Shown here in pieces: positions 36,857 to 46,466 of a DNA stretch of 64,000 bases (positions are counted from its first letter, which is position 1; each line of letters opens with the position of its first letter). The notes beneath the pieces were generated by a model. That model ran no database searches. It had not been told where the DNA came from and saw only the letters and a list, made by a program, of their open reading frames with translations. This DNA is from Candidatus Vicinibacter affinis (GTDB lineage Bacteria; Bacteroidota; Bacteroidia; Chitinophagales; Saprospiraceae), in contig JADJNH010000005.1 of assembly GCA_016714365.1 (NCBI GenBank), forward strand, positions 1,712,501 through 1,776,500, in the 5' to 3' direction. The position numbers were made by a program, and so were the translations under genes.

Positions 36857-39235
36857 ATGAAGAATTGGATTTACGCACTCGCTTGCATTTTAGCTTGGAT
36901 GAATCATCTGGAGGCCACACACATTGTAGGAGGGGACATGACTTATCGTTGCCTGGGAAATAACCAATATGAAATTTCTTTGACGGTCCGGCGAGATTGC
37001 CTGAACGGGAATCCCGGGGCTCAGTTTGATGACCCTGCTGCAGTAGGTATATTCGATTCCAGGGGATTTTTGGTTAGCCAGGTGGCCAATTTTGGAGTCC
37101 TGGAAATGAATTTGAGACTCGACGATACTTTGAATGATATCCTGGATACCCGATGTGGATTAAATGGAGGAGATGTTTGTGTTCATACCACTACCTACAA
37201 GGAAATCGTCACCCTGCCATTCAGGGATGAAGGATATATACTGGCTTATCAGCGCTGTTGCCGGAATTATACCATTGTGAACATTGTCGATCCGCTTACA
37301 GTAGGATCTACTTTTTCACTTAGGATCAGGGAGGAAGCGCTGAGCTTGTGTAACAGTAGCCCAATATTGAATAATTATCCGCCCACCTATATTTGTGGAG
37401 GGACGCCCATTGATTTTAACCTAAAGGCCACAGATCCTGAGGGGGACTCGCTGGTATACAGTTTGTGCAATCCACTGACAGGAGCCAATCAAATGAATCC
37501 CAGACCATCCACCCCTTCTTCACCTCCATACGACCCGGTAATATTCAAAGCCCCTTACAGTCTTGTAGACATGATTGGGGGAAATCCTGTATTAAAAATG
37601 GACGCAAGGACAGGGAGGATGACCGGATTCGCTGTGAATACCATTGCACAATACCTGGTGGCATACTGTGTGAAGGAATATCGGGATGGAGTATTGATCT
37701 CAGAGCTTCAAAGAGAATTCCAGATAAATGTGCGCAATTGCATGTCCGTGCCGGTCGCAGAATTTGATGTTAAATTGTTCAACTGTCAGGATCCCGTGCA
37801 TCTCGAACTTACCGATCGATCCACGGATGCGTTTTCTAACATTGTAAGTTGGAATTGGAGAGTCTCCGCAGGCCCAACGATTCAAAACTCAACCTTGCGG
37901 AATCCGGTTTTTAATCTACCGGACAGCGGTACAGGAACCATCCGACTGGTTATCCGTTCCAAGGAGGGTTGTCAGGATACTTTAATCAAACCAATTACTT
38001 TCAACAATCTTAAACCTGCATTTTTTGCAGATTCATTTTTGATTTGCAGGGGCGACTCCATACAGCTATTGAAAAATCCAAGACCGGGTGTAAATTATGA
38101 ATGGACACCTTCGACCGGCTTATCTTGCAACACATGTCCTAATCCGACAGCTTTTCCTTCTGTTACGACCACCTACTATTTGATGAGCATGGATACTGCT
38201 TGTTCACGCTCCGACAAGGTAACGGTTCAGGTTAAGTCCTGTATACTGGACAGTTGTGCGGTCAGTTTGATCCGCAAATGTCTTCCGGGAGGTTCCGTAG
38301 AAATTACCGCCCTGAACCATCTGGGAGTACCTGTGCAAGCCGGTGCACGTAGTTTTGAGTTGTTTTGGGACATCAAAGCCAATGCAACACAATCGGCTTA
38401 TTCCATCATCAATCGAAATCCGATTGTCGTTCAGGATGGCAGAATAATGAGTCTCACCTCCAAAATATATTCCTGGCCAAAGGGAGTCCCGAAATCCATC
38501 GAATATGCACTCATCTGTCAACGCAGAATTACGGATACCATTAACTTGAATTGCACCGGTCCGTGCAAGGATTTTAATCTGGTACTCTCCTCCTGCGAAG
38601 ATGATTATGATAAAAAATACAATTTGAATTTTCCACCTGCGATTTGTCAGTCGATTTGTAAAAATGAATGCAATTACACCATTGCACTTTTTGAATTAAA
38701 CGGACAACTGATTGATCCTACCCAATATCAAATCAAATGGTCCAATGGCGCAACCGGATCTTATGTGATGCTCATGGGCCCTTATTACGACAATCTAAGT
38801 GTAGAAGTCAGGAAAGGAGATTGTGTCTGGTATGGCAGGTACATCAGAAGTTGTAAAGAATATAAATTTTCATTTTCAGCTGAAAATCTTGTCACCCGTT
38901 CTACCCGAAACAACAATGATTGTTTTTCAACTTTGAATACCAAGGAAAGAACGCAATCTGAAAATCTAATTCATTTTTCCATTCAACCCAATCCATTCAA
39001 AGAACAGGCACAGTTGCTTTTAAGATTTGATCAACAGGCAGGTGGACAAATTGAGGTCTTTGATCTGACCGGTCTAAAATTGTGGTCCCACCAAATTCCC
39101 GAAAGCAATTCCTTATTCTATACCATCGATCTCGGTACGTCAGTAATCGTACATTCCGGAATTTACATGGTGTGCTACACAGGCATGGATGGAAAGAAAA
39201 AGATTTTAAAATTAGTTAAGGGAACAGGAGGGTAA
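36857..39235 (+). CDS. Large surface protein with T9SS type A sorting domain
   Basis: 792 residues. Signal peptide (ending EATH), then a Cys-rich N-terminal region starting HIVGGDMTYRCLGNNQYEI, wording widely seen at the start of Bacteroidota 'gliding motility-associated' surface proteins. A PKD/Ig-like module follows at about 310-400 (EFDVKLFNCQDPVHLELTD ... SWNWRVS) and another at about 405-465 (ADSFLICRGDSIQL). The C-terminus is a T9SS type A domain (FSIQPNPFKEQAQLLLRF ... SGIYMVCYTGMDGKKKIL). No catalytic motif is visible, so an adhesin/structural role is inferred. Paired with the metalloprotease gene upstream. Confidence 0.9.
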   Translation: MKNWIYALACILAWMNHLEATHIVGGDMTYRCLGNNQYEISLTVRRDCLNGNPGAQFDDPAAVGIFDSRGFLVSQVANFGVLEMNLRLDDTLNDILDTRCGLNGGDVCVHTTTYKEIVTLPFRDEGYILAYQRCCRNYTIVNIVDPLTVGSTFSLRIREEALSLCNSSPILNNYPPTYICGGTPIDFNLKATDPEGDSLVYSLCNPLTGANQMNPRPSTPSSPPYDPVIFKAPYSLVDMIGGNPVLKMDARTGRMTGFAVNTIAQYLVAYCVKEYRDGVLISELQREFQINVRNCMSVPVAEFDVKLFNCQDPVHLELTDRSTDAFSNIVSWNWRVSAGPTIQNSTLRNPVFNLPDSGTGTIRLVIRSKEGCQDTLIKPITFNNLKPAFFADSFLICRGDSIQLLKNPRPGVNYEWTPSTGLSCNTCPNPTAFPSVTTTYYLMSMDTACSRSDKVTVQVKSCILDSCAVSLIRKCLPGGSVEITALNHLGVPVQAGARSFELFWDIKANATQSAYSIINRNPIVVQDGRIMSLTSKIYSWPKGVPKSIEYALICQRRITDTINLNCTGPCKDFNLVLSSCEDDYDKKYNLNFPPAICQSICKNECNYTIALFELNGQLIDPTQYQIKWSNGATGSYVMLMGPYYDNLSVEVRKGDCVWYGRYIRSCKEYKFSFSAENLVTRSTRNNNDCFSTLNTKERTQSENLIHFSIQPNPFKEQAQLLLRFDQQAGGQIEVFDLTGLKLWSHQIPESNSLFYTIDLGTSVIVHSGIYMVCYTGMDGKKKILKLVKGTGG

Positions 39236-39518
39236 AAGTAGTTTGGTTGTTAATATAAAAACGGTGTTGTGGATTGTGTAAAGTGAGGGGGGGACGATTT
39301 TACTGAATTAATTAATTAGATTTTAGCAAATTCAGATTTCATTTATTTAAAATGCTTTAATAAATGCTGACTTTTTAATTTAATTTGAATATCAAAGAGA
39401 TAAAGTATATTAATTGCCCCAGACATGTTAAGAGATTGCAAAATGGTTACAATGAATAGAATGGTTGACAAATTGTAATCTTGAAGACTGCATTCAATCC
39501 AATAAATTAAACTTTGAT

Positions 39519-40117
39519 TTAATCAAAATATAGTCCCTTGAAATACCCATTAAAGAATCTTATTTTGTCGGGTTCAAATTGATTGCGTTTTGGCCTATTA
39601 TTGGCATATACAAAACTAATTGCAAATTTTCCTTCTATGATCTAGTTGATGGTATCAATTTGCAATATTTCTAACTTATTAATAGCAGTTGTATCCAATT
39701 TATATTCATCGATAATCACGTCATTATCATGGGTGCAAAAGTCAGAATAGATAATTTTTTTATTATTGTAGTCATTAGAAAGTATGTCATAACAACCCAA
39801 TTCGAATTCAATATTGGTAATACTTATTGACTCTACAAATACATTTCTTGTATCATAACTTTTTAAAAAAAACCAAATTTTTTTCTATCCTCATATAACC
39901 TACCTGAACTTTTAAACCAGCCTAATTTGTTAATTTTTATTGCATTTCCATATCCCTCTGGCCACTCTTTCTTTTCAAATACCAATACTTTAGTAATAGA
40001 ATCAGTAATTGCTTCTGACTTAATACAGGGTTCCTTCTGGATTAGAACTTCTTTGTGACAATTGAAGCTAGCCAGAATAACTATTAGTAGAATTGATTTT
40101 TGGATTCGAAAATTCAT
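39519..40117 (-). pseudogene. Decayed paralog of the neighbouring lipoprotein gene
   Basis: The first 84 codons (lipoprotein signal ILASFNCHKE) align with the intact gene just upstream. The frame then breaks in a run of T/A near 39861-39880; in the next frame homology resumes (ELGCYDILSND versus EIGCYNIAYPH; ANNRPKRN versus ANKRPKRN; RFFNGYFKG identical) and ends at a TAA at 39519. A TAG at 39642-39644 also interrupts the body (DTIN-stop-IIEG versus DTINKIVEG). So at least one frameshift and one stop have inactivated it. A further 283 bases to the right-facing gene at 39235 show nothing recognisable. Confidence 0.85.
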
Positions 40118-40160
40118 ATTCTAGGAGATTAACTTCTGCTGTAGTATATGATTCCATGGA

Positions 40161-40751
40161 TTATTCATAATAAACTCCTTTGAAATAACCGTTGAAAAAT
40201 CGTATACGATAAGGCTCATTTGGGTTGCGCTTGGGCCTCTTGTTGGCGTAGATATAACTTATAGCAAAATAACCTTCCACGATTTTATTGATCGTATCTA
40301 GTGTTGTGATCTCGATCCGGTTATTCAAAGCGGCTGTATCCGTGTAATATGCATCAATGATGACATCATCATCGTTGGTGGAATATTCACTGCCTATACC
40401 CAATGTTTGGTTAATATGAGGGTAGGCTATATTATAGCAGCCAATCTCAAAAGGTATGTTATATGTAATTATTATTTCATAAATTAAACTATCTTCACTT
40501 CGGCCGGTAAGACCAATTCCTAAAGATTTACCGTTATCATACCTGAAGCCATCTGATTTAAAATGTGAAGTATCATTTATTTTAAGTGCATAAGCATGGT
40601 TTTCATACTTCCAGTTTTTGCTAGTAAAAACTTTAGTTGTCGAATCGATAATCTGCTCTGTTTCAATACAGGGCTCCTCTTGAATGGGTATTTCTTTGTG
40701 ACAGGAAAGGAGTGTGATGAATAATGAAATGATTGTTAGTTTAATTCTCAT
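40161..40751 (-). CDS. Lipoprotein of unknown function (intact paralog)
   Basis: 196 residues with a lipoprotein signal (ITLLSCHKE, Cys17). The mature part holds an N-terminal CIETEQIIDSTTKVFTSKNW segment, a beta-rich body with a Cys (EIGCYNIAYP) and an acidic patch STNDDDVIID, and ends RIRFFNGYFKGVYYE. No family recognised. It starts 10 bases after a 47-residue ORF and is followed by a decayed second copy of itself, so this is a local tandem duplication. Position of the copies behind a short secreted fragment would also fit immunity-type proteins near polymorphic toxins, but no toxin gene is present, so that is only a guess. Confidence 0.75.
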   Translation of the reverse strand: MRIKLTIISLFITLLSCHKEIPIQEEPCIETEQIIDSTTKVFTSKNWKYENHAYALKINDTSHFKSDGFRYDNGKSLGIGLTGRSEDSLIYEIIITYNIPFEIGCYNIAYPHINQTLGIGSEYSTNDDDVIIDAYYTDTAALNNRIEITTLDTINKIVEGYFAISYIYANKRPKRNPNEPYRIRFFNGYFKGVYYE

Positions 40752-40760
40752 AACAATGGA

Positions 40761-40904
40761 TTATAAGTGATTCATTAATCCAGATTTATTGACAAGCTCA
40801 TCAGAATCGTAGGTGAAATATTCTATAAGCGTGTCCCCCTGTGCTTGCAGTTGAATTAGGTTGAAATTAATTAATAAGAAAGAAAGAGAAAGGTGTTTAA
40901 ACAT
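40761..40904 (-). CDS. Short secreted ORF, 47 residues, perhaps a gene remnant
   Basis: Starts MFKHLSLSFLLINFN, a good signal peptide ending LQAQ, followed by only about 25 residues (GDTLIEYFTYDSDELVNKSG) before a stop. A TATATTTG promoter box lies 15 bases upstream and the lipoprotein gene starts 10 bases after it. Either a tiny secreted protein or the 5' end left from a truncated gene; the EYFTYDSD segment vaguely recalls YD-repeat proteins but is too short to judge. Confidence 0.4.
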   Translation of the reverse strand: MFKHLSLSFLLINFNLIQLQAQGDTLIEYFTYDSDELVNKSGLMNHL

Positions 40905-40918
40905 AATTATTCTTTAGA

Positions 40919-40926
40919 CAAATATA
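40919..40926 (-). promoter_or_regulatory. Candidate -7 box (TATATTTG) of the lipoprotein operon
   Basis: Exact TANNTTTG match on the minus strand 15 bases before the short secreted ORF that leads the lipoprotein genes. No TTTG at -33. Confidence 0.45.
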
Positions 40927-41629
40927 ACACTTAAATTTGTCTTTTTACGACTTTGCTTTGTTTTGCCATTTTTCTGCTAACTGAACGCAATTTGACACTA
41001 AAGAATTTGTTGGACCCAAGATGTTTTAAGCATTCACTGGATTCCATGTATCCATTTTACAAACTTTGGAGCTATATCACTTGTATGAGATGGTCTTTAT
41101 CAGGGTTCTTAGCACCATAAAAAATTGATTATAATTTGATCACGCTTACCTTAAAGCTTCTTTGAAGTCATAACAATTTGCTACATAGCTGTTACCATAG
41201 TGTATTATTAAGTTGAGTTACAAAACATATTACGTTTTAATATAAATTATTTTCATTTAATAAAAATTTATTCACATGGAAATTTGCACTCCCAAATCAA
41301 TTGCTAGATAAACGCCACCACATGCATTATTTTTTTCATTAATGGGTCTTGCAACTTGGACTCGGTACAAATTTAATTAATTATATCGAATTTCGAATCG
41401 AACTTGATAAATACAAAAGCTTGAAGATTATAAAACTGATTATTTGATAAAACTTAAAGCTTGTCCTTTAACACCAAGGGGCAATCTGTAATGTGTATGA
41501 TTATATATTGGATAGCAATACCTTAATCAATGTATACTGTAAGTTTAACTTACCACCAGATTTTGAGTATGAATAGCACAACTTATTTTTCATCCATTTT
41601 TTTTAAGCGAAAATTTATTTCAAAGAGGT
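40927..41629. other. Intergenic, about 700 bases, no gene seen
   Basis: AT-rich with stops in all frames. A 33-codon minus-strand stretch at about 41275-41380 reads NACGGVYLAIDLGVQISM before a stop and could be the last fragment of a lost outer-membrane protein gene, but it is too short to support. No RNA gene or repeat recognised. Confidence 0.5.
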
Positions 41630-43105
41630 TTAAAATTGAAAATAAATAAATGAACTGCTGCTCTCCTGACTCAGTATTAAAAGGATCAGAATCAGTGACC
41701 AAAAGAATGCCAATAACCACCATGACATTTTTTCCACGACTTGCAGCACCAATGTATTGCGCATCATCCAATGGAAACTAATCAGTCCTGTTGTGATGAT
41801 GCAAATTTTTACCATGCTCATGGTATGAAGCAGCGTCTTTGCGTCCGGAGCTTGATAAAACATAGAGGTCAGTAGTCGCCAGGCGGTGCTAAAATCCTGC
41901 GCCCGAAAAAATACCCAGGTAACGTTTATAAAGAAAAAGGTGACCATTGCAAGCATAAAATTTCGAAACGTTTTCCGCATGACCTTTTCTCCGGAACCGG
42001 ACTTCTCAGAAATGACTACCTCAGCATCCGCTGTAGGAACTTTTTTATTTCTAAAATACAGGATGGTCTTCTCACCCCATAAATACAATCCATGCAAAGC
42101 CCCCCATACCACAAATGTCCAATTTGCTCCGTGCCACAGACCGCCCAGCAACATGGTGATCATAATGTTCAGGTAGGATCTGAATAGGCCACTCCGATTT
42201 CCACCCAGCGGAATGTAAAGATAATCTCTGAGCCAGGCAGATAAAGTAATGTGCCATCGCCGCCAAAAATCAGAGAAACCAATCGCCGCGTATGGATATA
42301 GAAAATTATGGGGAAGTATGAATCCCAGACAAGCCGCCACGCCAATGGCGCAGGTAGAATATCCTGCAAAATCACAAAAGATCTGACCACTAAAGGCCAA
42401 GACACCCATCCATGCATCTAATGTACTTAAGACATCTTTCGAATCAAAAACTTTGTTGGCGGATTCTGCCAGCATACTGTCTGCGAGAACGACCTTCATA
42501 AATAATCCCAAACTCAGCAACAGCAGCCCTTGCATAAGTTGTTGCATGGTTGCTTGTTTTGGATGTTCAAATTGTGGAACGAGTTGGGGTGGACGGACAA
42601 TTGGTCCGGCAACCAGATGTGGAAAAAAAGTAACAAATAATGAAAAGTCCAGCATCGATTTTACCGGTTCACTTTTTTTGTAGTACATATCAATGGTGTA
42701 ACACAAGGTGGTAAACGTATAGAATGAAATTCCGGCTGGGAGTATGATGTTCGGTTTGGCCGGATGAAAATCGAAACCAACCAGGTTCACCAGCAAGGTG
42801 AAATTTTCTAAAATGAAAGTGCCGTATTTAAAAAAGCACAACATGCCAAGATTTCCAATGAGACTGATGACCAACAATAATTTTTTCTTGTATTTATTTT
42901 CCTGCGTAAACAATGCCTTGCCTACATAAAAATCTACCACGGTAGACAGCCACAGCAATAAAATGAAAGGTGGATTCCAGGCAGCATAAAAGAGGTAGCT
43001 GGCGATCAGTAAATTTATTTTTTTGACTTTCCAGCTGAAAGGCAGATTATGCAATAACAACATAACCAGAAAGAAAACAATAAAAGTATATGAATTAAAA
43101 ACCAT
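41630..43105 (-). CDS. MBOAT family O-acyltransferase (AlgI/DltB-like)
   Basis: 491 residues with about 11-12 membrane helices. The family's catalytic block is LLGGLWHGANWTFVVWGALH with His325 as the invariant catalytic residue; the LRDYLYIPLGGNR loop and the FFPHLVAGPIVRP segment are also typical of AlgI. Such proteins move acyl (usually acetyl) groups across the membrane onto exported polysaccharides. The upstream gene, 24 bases away in the same direction, encodes a periplasm-facing SGNH-like protein, the usual partner (as AlgJ/AlgX with AlgI), so the pair probably O-acetylates a cell-surface glycan. The acceptor is unknown. Confidence 0.92.
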   Translation of the reverse strand: MVFNSYTFIVFFLVMLLLHNLPFSWKVKKINLLIASYLFYAAWNPPFILLLWLSTVVDFYVGKALFTQENKYKKKLLLVISLIGNLGMLCFFKYGTFILENFTLLVNLVGFDFHPAKPNIILPAGISFYTFTTLCYTIDMYYKKSEPVKSMLDFSLFVTFFPHLVAGPIVRPPQLVPQFEHPKQATMQQLMQGLLLLSLGLFMKVVLADSMLAESANKVFDSKDVLSTLDAWMGVLAFSGQIFCDFAGYSTCAIGVAACLGFILPHNFLYPYAAIGFSDFWRRWHITLSAWLRDYLYIPLGGNRSGLFRSYLNIMITMLLGGLWHGANWTFVVWGALHGLYLWGEKTILYFRNKKVPTADAEVVISEKSGSGEKVMRKTFRNFMLAMVTFFFINVTWVFFRAQDFSTAWRLLTSMFYQAPDAKTLLHTMSMVKICIITTGLISFHWMMRNTLVLQVVEKMSWWLLAFFWSLILILLILSQESSSSFIYFQF

Positions 43106-43129
43106 GTCGTCTAAGTTGGTGGTGAGAAC

Positions 43130-44179
43130 TTAATTAATTATTGCGGAATCGTTTTTAAATCTCCAGCCCTTTTCATTTTTTAAAATATGCACTAAGTTTT
43201 TTGTGTAAACCAAAGCATCCTCCGGAGTAAGGTGAGACCATTCCGGACAAATGAAATGTGCAATGGGAGGATAATCAGCAAAATGGATTCCTTGACATTT
43301 TGTGGTACTCAATAATTTTTCCCAATATTCTTGTCTTGGATAATTTTTATACTCACTTTCCAACATGATTCCGCTGGAAGGAGTGCGAATGAAAATTACT
43401 TGTCCGCCTCTGGATAATATTTGGGACACATTTTCTTTAACCTGATTTAAAATAGAATCGAGTTTAGGTCCTTGAACAGGTGGATCTTTACTGATCTTTT
43501 TTACAAAGGTCCACACATCTCTTACTTGTTGGTGCTTGTGGGTATCCTGTACAAAGTTTGCAGACATGTAATTTTGACGGTCAAAACTTACCCGCTCAAA
43601 TCCAAAAGGAAATTCCGGAAAAACAAAAACACCGGGTCTGTTGGGTAATTTTATTTTATCTATTAATGCATTTAGTGAAAAGTAGTCTTTGTCGAGAAAA
43701 ACAAATTGGGATTCCAATAAGTGGTTGACATGAAAACTAAATGCCTGTGCCGGAGTTCTGTCTTTTCGCCACTTTATATTTTTGGAGGGTCTTTCTTGAT
43801 TTCTTGGCGACATGGAAAAAAATAAGGGTTCCGTTACATCGATTACAACCTTGCCGGAAAATTGCTTGTCATTGGCTAAATCCTGAAGGATGAGCAATGG
43901 CGAACTTCCTACACATGATAATTGAATCAAATTTTCTCCGGTAAGTGATTTCCAGGTATTGATGTCAACATCATATTTATTTCGGGACGAACCAACAAAC
44001 ACCGTGGCCTCCTCCTGCATGCTTATAGCACGATCCCTCTTATCAGCCCAAAGACTTTCTTCATCGTCGTATGACAGGTCTATCCCTTGCTGTCGCAAAT
44101 ACAATTCCCAACCAATAATGGTAAAGGAAACCAGGGCCATGGTCAAGAGAAAAGCTTTTAAAAGTGGGTTTGGAAACAT
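43130..44179 (-). CDS. SGNH-like membrane-anchored protein, MBOAT partner
   Basis: 349 residues from the ATG at 44179 (the longer 374-residue reading begins upstream of a promoter-like region and is less likely). One N-terminal membrane anchor (LLKAFLLTMALVSFTIIGW) is followed by a periplasmic domain. ATVFVGSSRNKYDV fits block I of SGNH/DHHW-type proteins (Ser in GSSR), and a late SHLTPEDALVYTKNL segment gives the candidate catalytic Asp/His region. These proteins take acetyl groups delivered by MBOAT proteins and transfer them to polysaccharide. The family link is by motif and by its position before the MBOAT gene, not by overall similarity that I can test. Confidence 0.72.
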   Translation of the reverse strand: MFPNPLLKAFLLTMALVSFTIIGWELYLRQQGIDLSYDDEESLWADKRDRAISMQEEATVFVGSSRNKYDVDINTWKSLTGENLIQLSCVGSSPLLILQDLANDKQFSGKVVIDVTEPLFFSMSPRNQERPSKNIKWRKDRTPAQAFSFHVNHLLESQFVFLDKDYFSLNALIDKIKLPNRPGVFVFPEFPFGFERVSFDRQNYMSANFVQDTHKHQQVRDVWTFVKKISKDPPVQGPKLDSILNQVKENVSQILSRGGQVIFIRTPSSGIMLESEYKNYPRQEYWEKLLSTTKCQGIHFADYPPIAHFICPEWSHLTPEDALVYTKNLVHILKNEKGWRFKNDSAIIN

Positions 44180-44187
44180 GCAGACAG

Positions 44188-44249
44188 AATTAACTGGAAT
44201 AGAAATAATATTAACACGCTTCAAATGTATGTAATTATTCCAGTTAATT
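44188..44249 (-). promoter_or_regulatory. Promoter bracketed by a perfect 14-bp inverted repeat
   Basis: Arms AATTAACTGGAATA (44188-44201) and TATTCCAGTTAATT (44236-44249) are perfect inverted copies, 34 bases apart. Between them, on the minus strand, lies TACATTTG (44222-44229), an exact TANNTTTG -7 box, with GTTG about 22 bases upstream. The inner arm ends 9 bases before the SGNH-like start codon. If transcription starts about 7 bases after the box, the outer arm is not in the RNA, so a simple leader hairpin does not explain the symmetry; an operator pair or an invertible segment does. Confidence 0.6.
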
Positions 44250-44403
44250 TTCAACCACGATTTATAAATGTTGGATACATTGTAAAATCGAGTAACTGTA
44301 TGTAGGGCATTGACCGTCGAATAAAATAGTCGGGTAAATTTTATGGGGATTAAGTAGATATTAAATATCTAAAATAGTCAGATTATACAGATTCTGATAC
44401 CTC

Positions 44404-44647
44404 ATCAAATAGTTATAGAATGAGAAATTTAGCTCGGCCTTTTTCATTTTAGCTAAAACTGATTTAAAAGGCGTTCAAAACAAAATACTGTTTGAGCTCG
44501 CCTGCAGATAAGCCAATGAATTTATAACAGTAAGGCCTAGAGCTATTATTGCTGCTTATGGCGAGTTTATTTTGTTTAGCTTTTTAGATCAGTTTTTGCG
44601 TTAAGAAATGAAAACAGCCTTGATTTTTTTTGGTTCTTTTTTGTATC
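44404..44647 (-). repeat. 245-bp inverted-repeat element, copy B
   Basis: Inverted copy of the element at 22630-22873: the reverse complement matches it from ACAAAAAAGAACC through AAAATGAAAAAGGCCGA to AATTTCTCATTC, with scattered substitutions. The centre differs most. Arms are again imperfect inverted repeats. It ends about 240 bases before the decayed IS110 transposase. Confidence 0.7.
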
Positions 44648-44889
44648 AAGTTTATAACAGCGGCTCCGCTCTCAATCCTTTAAAGTAACTTGCGAGATGT
44701 AAAGCAGTGTTTACAAAAACCGTTTTGTGTTATGGTGCTCTCAGCCCCTTATCAAGTTTGGTAGTGTTCTTTGAATGACAATCCATTTTGGTGGTTCGCC
44801 TTTGGCGAAACCCCGTTTAAGAGCTTATACGATAATTACTCAGAACCTTAACACTGCTTTCGTTTTATTCACTTTAAAATTTTAAGAAA
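44648..44889 (+). other. Non-coding left end of IS110 element, possible bridge RNA relic
   Basis: This 240-base stretch has no ORF and lies directly upstream of the IS110-type transposase remnant. It can form a stem GGTTCGCC-TTT-GGCGAAACC near 44794-44813 and other short stems. In IS110-group elements the non-coding end upstream of the transposase encodes a structured bridge RNA that guides insertion. That this is such an RNA is inference; the element is decayed. Confidence 0.35.
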
Positions 44890-46209
44890 ATGAAAAAAAA
44901 AAAAAACAAAAGCATTTCCGATTATTTATCCTAACGCGGCAGGTATAGATATATCAAGCAAAGAACATTATGTAGCAGTTAATCCTGAATCCACTGAAAA
45001 ACCAATAAGAGCCTTTGGCGCCTTTACTGAAGACTTACACGCCCTAGTTGTGTTTTTAAAAGAATGCAAAGTAGATACAGTTGCTATGGAAGCTACCGGT
45101 ATTTACTGGGTAAGTTTATTTTTAGTATTAGAAGATGCGGGTTTTGATGTTGTATTAGTTACAGCTAAACATGTAAAAAATGTAAGAGGAAGAAAACAGA
45201 TGTTAGCGATGCTGATTGGATACGTCAATTACACAGTTGCGGATTATTATCTGCAAGTTTTCAACCCGATAAGTTTACTCGTAAATTAAGAGCATATATG
45301 CGTCATCGAAAAAATTTAATTGAAATGTCAGCTACACATATTCGCATGATGCATAAAGCTTTAGAACAAATGAATATTAAAATACAACATGTTATTGCGG
45401 ATATTACAGGTAAATCTGGACAAGAGATTGTAAAATCCATCATAGCTGGTGAACGAAACGCAGAGATATTAGCATCTTGTTGCGATAGTAGAATTAGAGC
45501 CCATAAAAAGAGGGTATTATAAAATCCTTAACGGGGGTTTGGAAAGAGAAACGTTTTTGAACTAGAGCAAAGTTATTCAATATATCAATTCTATCATGCT
45601 TAAGCTAAAAGGAATGCGATGCTAAAATAGAAGAGCATCTTCGTGAAAAATCCGGAGTAGATACATTTGTGGAGCCCCAAAAAAAAGAAAAGAGTAATAA
45701 AAATAATTTGAATTTTAACGGAAAGGAAATGTTGTACGAACTAACGGGGACGGATTTAGCAGAAATTTTTGGGATTACGGAAACAAATGCTATAGAAATT
45801 ATAAGCGAAGTCGGATTAGATATGAGTAAATGGCCAACGGTAAAACACTTTACATCATGGTTAAACTTAGCGCCGAATAATAAAATATCAGGAGGGAAAG
45901 TATTAAGTAGCCGGATTCCAAAAAGAAAAACCACGCAGGTCAAATATTTAGAATGGCGGCGTTTGCCATACAGCGTAGCAAAAATTGGTTAGCGATGTTT
46001 TATAATCGTATAAAAGCAAAAATGGGGCGCCAAAAGCAATTGTTGCGACTGCAAGAAAAATTGCGGCTATTTTTTATAAAATGGTAAAAGAAAGGGTTAA
46101 ATTTAACCCAATACCAATCGAAAAATATATGGATGGGTTTAAAGAAAATCAAATTAAGAAGTTAAAACGACAAGCTAAAAACCTTGGTTTACAGATAGTT
46201 GAAATGTAG
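44890..46209 (+). mobile_element. IS110-family insertion sequence, transposase broken by frameshifts
   Basis: Conceptual translation across several frames gives a nearly full-length DEDD transposase: YPNAAGIDISSKEHYVAV (first Asp), VAMEATGIYWVS (Glu), then after a one-base loss near 45193 KTDVSDADWIRQLH (two Asp), a coiled middle part, and the IS116/IS110/IS902 domain ELTGTDLAEIFGITET ... FTSWLNLAPNNKISGGK with the expected Ser-rich region, ending LGLQIVEM at a TAG (46207-46209). Frame breaks or stops occur near 45193, 45505-45620, 45935 and 46030. Surviving pieces include codons 45050-45289, 45298-45522 and 45669-45992. Not functional as read. No terminal inverted repeats are seen, as usual for this family. 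Confidence 0.9.
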
Positions 46210-46244
46210 TTACTTAAGAGACAAAAAAGAACAAGGATAATCAG

Positions 46245-46388
46245 ATGGAATTTAGTACAACTTTAGTGAATAACGAAGTCCTCAAAACAGGTTTTTCTCC
46301 AAATTATTGGCTTGACCAGAATAAAATTTGTATTACATTACCATCAGCAACTACGATATTTCAACCAGTTTACTTTTTAGACAACTAA
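46245..46388 (+). CDS. 47-codon ORF after the IS110 remnant, doubtful
   Basis: ATG to TAA, reading MEFSTTLVNNEVLKTGFSP and ending FQPVYFLDN. An AAGGA sequence sits 12 bases before the ATG. No family recognised; could be a gene fragment interrupted by the insertion sequence. Nothing else is seen between 46389 and 46466. Confidence 0.25.
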   Translation: MEFSTTLVNNEVLKTGFSPNYWLDQNKICITLPSATTIFQPVYFLDN

Positions 46389-46466
46389 ATATAAACCAAT
46401 AGAACATTAATAAAGTGGGGCAATTTTGATAATATTTCCAGATGGCTGTTGGTTGGCAATTTGCTA

